Positions 57,790-64,000 of a DNA stretch of 64,000 nt are shown one piece after another. The stretch comes from Bacteroides reticulotermitis JCM 10512 (lineage in GTDB: Bacteria > Bacteroidota > Bacteroidia > Bacteroidales > Bacteroidaceae). Position numbers and translations under genes: made by a program. The stretch covers positions 29,830 to 93,829 of the forward strand of contig NZ_BAIV01000026.1 of the NCBI RefSeq assembly GCF_000517545.1. Direction: 5' to 3'. Every line of letters starts with the position of its first letter. Positions within the stretch are counted from its first letter, which is position 1. The notes beneath the pieces were generated by a model. It was not told the origin of the DNA, made no database searches, and saw only the letters and a list, made by a program, of their open reading frames with translations.

Positions 57790-58281
57790 ATGAAACAGAC
57801 AATCATTTCATTATTCGTGTTAAGTATGTTTGCATTGGCTTCTTGTAAGAATACAACGTGTGACAAGCAACCGGGTGAGAATATGCAGAGCCAAACTATT
57901 TTTGAAAGAGGAAACAAACTCTCTAATGCCAACTTTACGGGTAATGCTTGGCTGAACTCGTTAATCGATTCAGATAGTCTGAATCAAAATTCGGTAGGAA
58001 GCGTAACCTTCGAACCGGGTGCTCGAACGTATTGGCATTCTCATCCGGCGGGACAAATCATACTGGCTCTAAAGGGTGTGGGATATTATCAGGAAGAAGG
58101 GAAGCCTGTTGTAATTCTCCATAAAGGAGATGTGGTGAAGTGTCCACACAACATACCTCATTGGCATGGGGCAAGTCCGGATAGCGAGTTTGTTCAGGTA
58201 GCGATTACCGGTCGGGAAAATGGTCCTACCGTATGGCATGAAGCAGTAACAGACGAAGCATACAATAATTTACAGAAATAA
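57790..58281 (+). CDS. Cupin-domain lipoprotein
   Basis: 163 residues. Lipobox ALASC at about residue 19. A single cupin with the metal motif YWHSHPAGQIILAL (HxH ... ) and a second motif CPHNIPHWHGASP, so three or more His ligands and probably a bound metal. Related exported cupins often sit next to CMD-type enzymes in redox operons, as here (2-bp gap from the fusion gene). Likely binds or isomerises a small organic acid or acts as a quercetinase-like oxygenase. This is open. Confidence 0.85.
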   Translation: MKQTIISLFVLSMFALASCKNTTCDKQPGENMQSQTIFERGNKLSNANFTGNAWLNSLIDSDSLNQNSVGSVTFEPGARTYWHSHPAGQIILALKGVGYYQEEGKPVVILHKGDVVKCPHNIPHWHGASPDSEFVQVAITGRENGPTVWHEAVTDEAYNNLQK

Positions 58282-58283
58282 AT

Positions 58284-58823
58284 ATGATTAAAAAGCTATT
58301 GGTTATTTCAGCAAGCCCGCGAAAAGGAGGAAACTCCGATTATTTATCCGACCTGTTTATCTATGGGGCGGAAGAAGCAGGACACCAAGTGGAAAAGGTG
58401 TTCTTGCGTGAGAAGGATATTAATTATTGTACGGCGTGTTATTCTTGTAAAAAGCATGCTGGGCGATGTGCGATAAAAGATGATGTGCCGGCGATAATAG
58501 ATAGCATGATAGATGCTGATGTGGTTGTGCTTTCTACTCCGGTCTATTTCTACTGTATGAATGCTCAACTGAAAACAATCATCGATCGTTCGGTGATGAA
58601 ATGGACAGAGATTAAAAATAAAGATTTCTATCTGATCGCTACAGCGGCAGAAGAAGATGACCATGCGATGGAAGGAACTATTAAATCTTATCAGGGTTTT
58701 CTAGAATGCCTAACTAATGTGCGCGATGCAGGGCATATCCTTGGAAAAGGTGTTTATGATGTGGGAGAGATCATGGAGAAACCCATAGTTGAAGGAGCCT
58801 TCTTACTCGGAAGGAACATATAA
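58284..58823 (+). CDS. Iron-sulfur flavoprotein-like NAD(P)H-dependent FMN reductase
   Basis: 179 residues, flavodoxin fold. The FMN phosphate loop is SASPRKGGNSD (about 10-20), and the FMN ring site is STPVYFYCMNAQLKTIIDR. A cysteine cluster CTACYSCKKHAGRC (about 49-62) has the CxxCxxC spacing of Isf-type proteins that bind a 4Fe-4S cluster. No signal peptide, so it is cytosolic, unlike its exported paralogue at 60299. It follows the cupin gene by 2 bp. Confidence 0.9.
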   Translation: MIKKLLVISASPRKGGNSDYLSDLFIYGAEEAGHQVEKVFLREKDINYCTACYSCKKHAGRCAIKDDVPAIIDSMIDADVVVLSTPVYFYCMNAQLKTIIDRSVMKWTEIKNKDFYLIATAAEEDDHAMEGTIKSYQGFLECLTNVRDAGHILGKGVYDVGEIMEKPIVEGAFLLGRNI

Positions 58824-58866
58824 CGACTGGAACTTTATTATTACGCATGGTCCTCATGCTGCTTAA

Positions 58867-60287
58867 ATGTCTATAGAAATGGAGAACAACGATCAGAACA
58901 AGAATAAAAAAGAGATAAGCCGTCGGAATTTTCTGAAGGTATTGGGTGCGGGATCTGTTGCGACTACAGCTGCGATGGTCGCGTCGGCTGCACTTTCAAT
59001 AATAAAGCTTCTGCTGAAGGTGGTTCGTTGGGGGAAGTGCCTACAGATAAAATGACCTATCGTATTAATTCGCACACTGGAGACAAGGTTTCGCTATTGG
59101 GATATGGCTGTATGCGCTGGCCTTTACGCACGAATGACAAAGGAGAAGAAGAGATAGACCAGGATGCAGTGAATGATTTGGTTGATTATGCCATTGCCCA
59201 CGGGGTGAATTATTTCGATACAGCTCCCGTATATGTAAGAGGATGGTCGGAAACGGCAACAGGTATAGCTTTGAAACGCCATCCACGCGATAAGTTCTTT
59301 ATCGCAACTAAGATGTCTACCCATCGGGACGATCCGGCAATGAGAACTTTTGAGGGATCGGTTGGTATGTATCGCAAATCGATGGAAGATCTGCAAGTGG
59401 AATTCATTGATTATTACCTGTTGCATGCTATTGGCTTGGGTGGAATGAAAGATTTTAATGCACGATTTATTGACAATGGTTTACTCGATTTCTTGTTCAA
59501 AGAACGTCAGGCCGGGCGTATCCGCAACTTGGGCTTTTCTTATCATGGCGAGGTAGAAGTTTTCGACTACCTGCTTGCGATGGATTATCAGTGGGATTTT
59601 GTGCAGATACAACTCAACTACATAGATTGGTTGCACGCCTCCGGATGGAATACCAATGCGGAGTATCTGTTGGGTGAGCTGGAGAAGAAGAATGTACCTG
59701 CTGTTATCATGGAACCTCTCTTGGGCGGCCGTTTGTCGCGACTAAGTCCGCCGGCATTAAGTCTCTTAAAAGAAATGCGTCCCGAAGAGAGTGCCGCATC
59801 ATGGGCATTCCGGTATGCTGGGACTCCCAAAAGTGTGCTGACTGTACTTAGCGGTATGGTTTATATGGAACATTTGCAGGAAAATATACGCTCTTATTCT
59901 CCACTCGATCCGATAAGTGATGCTGAATATATCGCATTGGAAAAAGTCACAAACATAATGATGAGCGATGACTACATCGAATGTACCGAGTGTCAGTATT
60001 GTATGCCTTGTCCGTATGGAGTTAATATTCCGGGAGTTTTCGGGCATTACAATCGCATCATAAGTGCCGGGAAGAGGCTTCTGAACTCCAAAGATAAAAA
60101 CTATAAAGAGGCTCGTCGGGCATTCCTTGTCGGATACGATCGTAGTGTCCCTAAATTGCGACAGGCCAATCATTGTATAGGGTGTGACATCTGCAAACCT
60201 CATTGTCCACAAGCAATTGATATTTCGAGCGAAATGAGACGTATTGATTTATACACTGAACAACTGAAACAACAAATTAATTTCTAA
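58867..60287 (+). CDS. Tat-exported aldo/keto reductase with ferredoxin-type Fe-S motifs (one frameshift)
   Basis: One base restored near 58996 joins a Tat leader (SRRNFLKVLGAG, residues about 18-30) to the reductase: 473 residues. An ATG at 58879 is an alternative start. The AKR barrel has GYGCMRWPLR, NYFDTAPVYVRGWSE (Asp and Tyr of the active site), a Lys in FIATKMS and a distal NLGFSYHG. Two cysteine groups, CTECQYCMPCP and CIGCDICKPHCP, would hold 4Fe-4S clusters. The Tat signal implies folding with cofactors in the cytoplasm and export to the periplasm. Confidence 0.88.
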
Positions 60288-60298
60288 AAGTAAAAGAC

Positions 60299-60958
60299 AT
60301 GAAAACAAAATTAGGTTTATTCGTACTGATGGTAGCGTTCTTCGCTGTGGTATGTATCTCTTGTGGAAAAGAGTCGTCCGAGAAAAATACAAGTTCCGTA
60401 AATACCGAGAAAGTAAAATCGGGTTCAAAGTCCATTCTGATCTTATCTTCCAGTCCTCGACGGGGAGGTAACTCAGAAATACTGTGTAATGAGTTCAAGA
60501 AAGGAGCAGAGGAGGCGAATCACACCGTGGAAATGATCAATATCAATGATCATGATATTCAGTTCTTTGAAAACAAGTACTATGAGCGAAGTGATAATCC
60601 GGAAGATGCGGATGACGCTATCCGGATCATTCACAAAATGGCTGCTGCCGATGTGATTGTGCTTTCTTCTCCTGTCTATTTCTATTCGATGACTGGACAA
60701 ATGAAGACTCTTATCGACCGTGTTTTCAAATACGAAAAGGATCTGAAAAGTAAAGAATTCTATTACATCATCACTGCTACCGATAATAATGAAGAAGCTC
60801 TTGAGGGAACTATACAAGGATTCCGGGGATTTATCCATTGCCTATATGATTCCAGAGAAATAGGTATTGTGCGTGGTTTTGGAGCACGAGACAGTGGCAG
60901 TATCTTAAAGAAGCCGACAGCAGTGCAGGAAGCTTATGAATTCGGTAAGAATGCCTGA
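60299..60958 (+). CDS. Exported flavodoxin-fold NAD(P)H/FMN reductase lipoprotein
   Basis: 219 residues. Lipobox ISC at about residue 21. A 30-residue linker, then a flavodoxin-like domain with LSSSPRRGGNSE (FMN loop) and SSPVYFYSMTGQMKTLIDR, closely similar to the gene at 58284. The cysteine cluster of the paralogue is replaced by ENKYYERSDNPEDADD, with no Cys. An FMN protein outside the cytoplasm is unusual. It lies 11 bp after the Tat aldo-keto reductase, so electron transfer between them is a reasonable guess. Confidence 0.88.
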   Translation: MKTKLGLFVLMVAFFAVVCISCGKESSEKNTSSVNTEKVKSGSKSILILSSSPRRGGNSEILCNEFKKGAEEANHTVEMININDHDIQFFENKYYERSDNPEDADDAIRIIHKMAAADVIVLSSPVYFYSMTGQMKTLIDRVFKYEKDLKSKEFYYIITATDNNEEALEGTIQGFRGFIHCLYDSREIGIVRGFGARDSGSILKKPTAVQEAYEFGKNA

Positions 60959-61104
60959 GGATATAAGTCTATGTACACTTTTTGCTTTCACTTCTTTCAG
61001 CCTGTGGATTTTATAAATAAGCTGATTTATAAACATGCCAAAACGCTGAAGGAATAACTAACGAGTATGGCTTTCACTATCTATAAAAAAACTTATTTAT
61101 TGAG

Positions 61105-61458
61105 GTGGAAGCCATACCTTTGCACTCCAAAACGGTTATTTTAGACCATCATCCCGATGATGCCTATAATAATGTAAAATGGAAAGTTGATGCTGACTAC
61201 AGCCGTATTTTTGTGATACGCACATTTGTGGTGCATCCCTCATTCTTAAAAATAGGCATTGGGCGTGCTTTGATGGACTACTCGTTAAAATTGGCCCAAC
61301 AATCAGGCCTGAAATTTATCCGCTTGGATGTGTATGAAAATAATTTCCCGGCGATCTCGCTGTATGAGCGGTGTGGTTTTGAATATATTGATACTGTAGA
61401 TTTGGGGTTGGGAAATTATGGACTGGATTGGTTCAAACTATACGAGAAAGTGATTTGA
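61105..61458 (+). pseudogene. GNAT acetyltransferase, N-terminally truncated
   Basis: 117 residues readable from a GTG, but the first half of the GNAT fold is missing. The sequence starts shortly before the acetyl-CoA-binding part. The strand-4/helix-3 region FVVHPSFLKIGIGRALMDYSL (quoted in part: KIGIGRALMDY; canonical Q/RxxGxG/A) and DVYENNFPAISLYERCGF are intact. The preceding 140 bp show no matching frame, so this looks like a deletion, not a single-base error. Probably nonfunctional. Confidence 0.65.
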
Positions 61459-61479
61459 CTGCTCGTTTATTCTTTAGTG

Positions 61480-61675
61480 AGTCCCTATTATAAAGCCCTA
61501 TACACCTCACCTAAACTGGAGCTGGATCACCTGCAAATCTGTGGGCTATGCATTAAATATCGTTTATCTGCGCAGGAAGAAGGGGCTTTCTTTAACTGAG
61601 ATCAATGTGGAATCTAGGGGATGGACTGTACCGATAGACGAATTAACCTACGAAATACGCTATTTAAGTGAGTGA
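61480..61675 (+). pseudogene. Relic open frame without start codon
   Basis: An open frame (about 65 codons, stop at 61673-61675) with protein-like composition (YLRRKKGLSLTEINVESRGW) but no start codon and a stop just upstream. No family recognised. Consistent with the remains of a deleted gene next to the truncated acetyltransferase. Confidence 0.3.
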
Positions 61676-61940
61676 ATAAAGATTGTTTGGCATTATAAGT
61701 GTAAGTAATTCCGTTTAGAACTATAATTTATTCCTCCTTCTGGCTGTTCCTTCATATTCGTTTTTAGCATTGATTCTTGGATTTCTTGCTGAAATCCTTA
61801 TTCTGTTAACCACCATGCTATAAGGGGAAAATGTGTTATCGTGTGTTTGTCGTACTATTGCCTACTTATTATCATTATGATCAACTGTTTTTCGTTTAAG
61901 AACCGTTATATAATAATATATGGTGGGAATAATAAGGCGT

Positions 61941-62030
61941 CTCACTCGGGTGCAACGATCGACCTCACTAGGGTGCATCAAGTTTACTCACCTAGGTGCG
62001 ACGATCTACGCACTCCAGTGCGCAGCCGAA
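61941..62030. repeat. Second array of four 22-23-bp palindromic units
   Basis: Unit starts 61941, 61964, 61987 and 62009. Cores CACTCGGGTG, CACTAGGGTG, CACCTAGGTG and CACTCCAGTG are followed by CAACGATCGA, CATCAAGTTTA, CGACGATCTA and CGCAGCC. The design (four units, 22-23 bp, CAC-N4-GTG core) is that of the array at 11958-12048, but the core letters differ. Confidence 0.8.
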
Positions 62031-62261
62031 AGACAGGCACTTCTTTCGAAATTAGTTGGCCCATTTTTACTAATAATACGGTGACTATTCAAGATACTTC
62101 CGTTGATATGTTCAATATAAAACGGGCATGTGCAGACGTAAGAGAATAAAAATGTGATTAGTTAGCATGCGTTTCCCTGTCTTTCTATTAACTAGTCTCC
62201 AGATAGCTGCATTTTTTGAGGCTTATACTAGTCCAATCGCAATAAATATCGGCTTAATTTT

Positions 62262-62432
62262 ATGAGAGATACCTAAAAAAGACTGAGAGATAGGCCTTTT
62301 TTGATGGAAAATAGCGAGAAAATGATGAGAGATAGGCTTTTTAAAAAGTATCTCTCATTCAGTAAGTATTTGATTAATATGTGATTAGTCTTAAAATGAT
62401 GAGACCATGAGAGATAAAACTTTTTTTCTTGT
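62262..62432 (-). repeat. Interspersed hairpin repeat with ATCTCTCAT motifs, copy B
   Basis: Read on the minus strand it begins ACAAGAAAAAAAG and has ATCTCTCAT at 62407, 62325 and 62262 (coordinates of the plus-strand complement), plus the reversed ATGAGAGATAC at about 62348-62358. It follows the same order as copy A at 48315, including the ATGAGAGATACTTTTTAAAA block and CTAAT after the first motif. The hairpin is kept with one or two changes. Confidence 0.75.
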
Positions 62433-62515
62433 ATGTAGGGGGAGATTGTTTTAAGCAAACAGGCTCACACCCAAATTGGCAAAGAACCGGAATAAATGCA
62501 ACCAAACATCGGATT

Positions 62516-63520
62516 TTATACTTTTGCAGGTGATCCGTTATCTACCTTACAGATATTGTTTTGAATACACAAACCACCATAAGTAAAACCACCCCCAAAG
62601 CCCATTAGCATCAACATATCATTCGGTTGTATCTTATCTTCCCGGATACCATTGTACCATGCTAGAGGTATAGAGGACGCAGAAGTATTCCCGTATCTTC
62701 TAACGCTATCTAAACATTGCTCCATTGGTATCTCCAATTCATTGAAAACGGCTTCCAATAGTCTATAGTTTGCACTATGAGGTAAGAAGTAACTAACATC
62801 ATCCAGTTGAATGTCATTCTTTTCTGCTAATACTTTTAATCCTTTGGCTAAAGTTTGAACAGCCCATTTATAAACTGTTCTTCCGTTTTGATGAAGTTTA
62901 TTATTGGCTACAACTTCCTCGTTGTTGATTTGTGTTTTTGAACTAGTTAGATATAAATCTTTTCCATAGTGCCCGTTGGTTTCTGTGATCGTCTTTAATA
63001 AATGGTTTTCTGTGGATGCTTCTACAATAACTGCTCCAGCGGCATCTCCGAATAAGATACAAGTGGTTCTATCTGTAAAGTCTGTTACTTTCGATAATGT
63101 ATCAGCACCAAAAACTAATACTTTCTTATGTGAACCGGAAGCGATCAACCCTTTGGCTAAAATTAGACCATTGCAAAAACCTGCACAAGCACATGAAATA
63201 TCAATTGCTCCGGCATGAGGTATTCTCAATCTGGCTTGTACCTGACTTGCTACGCTGGGAACAATCTGATCGGGTGTAGTCGTTGCTACGATAATGAAAT
63301 CAACATCTGCTAAATCTTTATTGTAATTTGCAGATAGGTTCTCGGCCGCTTTTACGCACATATCACTCGTATATTCGTTCGGGGCAGCAAAGAAACGTCT
63401 TTCTATACCTGTTCTTTCTCTTATCCATTCATCGGAGGTGTCTAACGATTTCTCAAAAAAAGAATTGAATACTTCCCTTTTGGGGTGATAGACTCCTATT
63501 GAACTAATTGTTGCATTCAT
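62516..63520 (-). CDS. 3-oxoacyl-ACP synthase III (FabH-like)
   Basis: 334 residues, thiolase fold. Active-site Cys112 is in DISCACAGF, His in FLPHSANYRL and Asn in RYGNTSASS, so the Cys-His-Asn triad is complete. FabH condenses acetyl- or other acyl-CoA with malonyl-ACP to start fatty acid synthesis. It is probably an accessory copy: it stands alone behind a TetR gene and not in a fab cluster. A palindrome (63561-63576) lies between the two genes. Divergent KAS III enzymes also make other acyl products, so the exact substrate is open. Confidence 0.9.
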   Translation of the reverse strand: MNATISSIGVYHPKREVFNSFFEKSLDTSDEWIRERTGIERRFFAAPNEYTSDMCVKAAENLSANYNKDLADVDFIIVATTTPDQIVPSVASQVQARLRIPHAGAIDISCACAGFCNGLILAKGLIASGSHKKVLVFGADTLSKVTDFTDRTTCILFGDAAGAVIVEASTENHLLKTITETNGHYGKDLYLTSSKTQINNEEVVANNKLHQNGRTVYKWAVQTLAKGLKVLAEKNDIQLDDVSYFLPHSANYRLLEAVFNELEIPMEQCLDSVRRYGNTSASSIPLAWYNGIREDKIQPNDMLMLMGFGGGFTYGGLCIQNNICKVDNGSPAKV

Positions 63521-63560
63521 GTTTACTTTATATTATAATGATTAGTTTATTATTTATATA

Positions 63561-63576
63561 CTTACTAGTAGGTAAG
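63561..63576. promoter_or_regulatory. Candidate TetR operator before the FabH-like gene
   Basis: CTTACTAGTAGGTAAG has perfect CTTAC/GTAAG arms and lies 40 bp upstream of the fabH-like ATG, 19 bp after the TetR stop. It resembles the TTACT...AGTAA type of TetR site. If real, the TetR protein controls the synthase. Confidence 0.45.
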
Positions 63577-63594
63577 TTGTTCGGCTAAAAAAAA

Positions 63595-64000
63595 TTAGAG
63601 GCTTAATAACTTTGCCTGTATGGAAGTGTATATATCATTTCGTAGAACCTTATTCATCTGTAACGAAGACAAGAGGGCAGAGTGTGTCATATTAGCTTGG
63701 TCTTTAGCATTTCCTTTGAAATGAAAAGCTTTGTTCTTCTTTCCTTTATCTAATAAGACTGTCAACCAATTAAGTATAGTGTTGATTAGGTTCTGCAATT
63801 CTTTCTGCATGTTTTCAGGAAGAGAATCATAGGCTGGGGAAAGAGAACCAACTATGCAAGTCCAGTGCTGTTGAACAAAACTATCGTGCATGGTAATATA
63901 GTTAATGTATTGCTGCCTTTCATCTAGAGTAGTCCACAACCCAATTCTTTCCTTGAATGCTTCCGCATTGTTTTTGATCACAGCTATTCCTAAATCTGAT
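63595..64000 (-). CDS. TetR-family regulator C-terminal part (partial, 5' end beyond window)
   Basis: The frame is open to the right edge (about 135 residues). The helical sequence (EAFKERIGLWTTLDERQQYI, MNKVLRNDIYTSIQAKLL) fits the ligand-binding domain of TetR regulators. The HTH would be outside the window, so the family call is by fold and by the palindrome in front of the next gene. An in-frame GTG at 63981 is unlikely to be the true start. Confidence 0.6.
   Translation of the reverse strand, partial: SDLGIAVIKNNAEAFKERIGLWTTLDERQQYINYITMHDSFVQQHWTCIVGSLSPAYDSLPENMQKELQNLINTILNWLTVLLDKGKKNKAFHFKGNAKDQANMTHSALLSSLQMNKVLRNDIYTSIQAKLLSL

Larger units (their letters stand above)
60959..62515. 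other. 1.5-kb region of remnants and repeats
   Basis: Holds a truncated acetyltransferase (61105-61458), a relic frame (61480-61675), an array of four palindromic units (61941-62030) and the interspersed hairpin repeat copy B (62262-62432). No intact gene seen. Confidence 0.6.

Noticed and set aside
58800..58864. Continuation of the FMN reductase past its stop in another frame
   Set aside because: A short protein-like frame follows the stop, but the 179-residue product already ends where its paralogue at 60299 ends, so no frameshift is needed.
61841..62149. Open frame of 102 codons across the second palindromic array
   Set aside because: The translated repeat units show no sequence pattern that makes sense as protein. 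The frame exists because the units happen to lack stops.

Overview
The window reads as a chromosomal segment from a Bacteroidales gut-type bacterium (Bacteroides or Parabacteroides-like; the genus is not settled by the sequence). The reasons are a SusC/SusD pair, a one-protein hybrid two-component regulator, a GH92 mannosidase, many lipoproteins, and promoters of the Bacteroidetes type (TTG or TTTG, about 20 bp, TAnnTTTG). No rRNA, tRNA, CRISPR array, insertion sequence or prophage was seen.

Layout. 0-1.4 kb: start of a TonB-dependent receptor preceded by a TPP riboswitch (thiamine or precursor uptake), divergent from an MscS channel. 2.5-11.5 kb: a complete kdpFABC potassium pump locus with a split KdpD (sensor half and kinase half as separate proteins) and an NtrC-type sigma-54 activator instead of KdpE. 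12.5-15 kb: tandem universal stress protein, a small protein and an AraC regulator. 15.5-21.8 kb: MarR regulator with a full RND tripartite efflux operon. 22-25.5 kb: an uncharacterised protein, a cytosolic trypsin-like protease with a zinc ribbon, and an OmpA lipoprotein. 25.5-29.7 kb: heterodimeric ABC exporter and its TetR regulator, joined by a shared palindrome. 29.9-31.8 kb: HxlR regulator, nucleotidyltransferase and arginase-family protein. 31.9-35 kb: GH92 mannosidase and DnaQ-like exonuclease. 35.5-48 kb: a small pectin-type polysaccharide utilization locus (hybrid sensor, esterase, SusD, SusC, pectin methylesterase). 48.6-52.9 kb: a run of unrecognised exported proteins. 53-54.8 kb: LytS/LytR-type two-component system. 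55-61 kb: an operon of exported hydrolase, cupin, flavin and aldo-keto reductase proteins. 61-62.5 kb: a gene remnant and two kinds of noncoding repeat. 62.5-64 kb: a FabH-like synthase behind a TetR gene that runs off the right edge.

Thirteen single-base indels, nearly all deletions, break ten otherwise intact genes between 18 and 59 kb. In every case restoring the base gives a full-length family member, so these are probably assembly errors of a long-read draft rather than pseudogenes. I give the merged spans.

The most notable noncoding signals are: a repeated 12-bp direct-repeat motif in front of both susC and the pectin methylesterase (a candidate binding site of the hybrid regulator); two arrays of four 22-23-bp palindromic units, 50 kb apart; and a hairpin-bearing interspersed repeat rich in ATCTCTCAT, present twice in opposite orientation.
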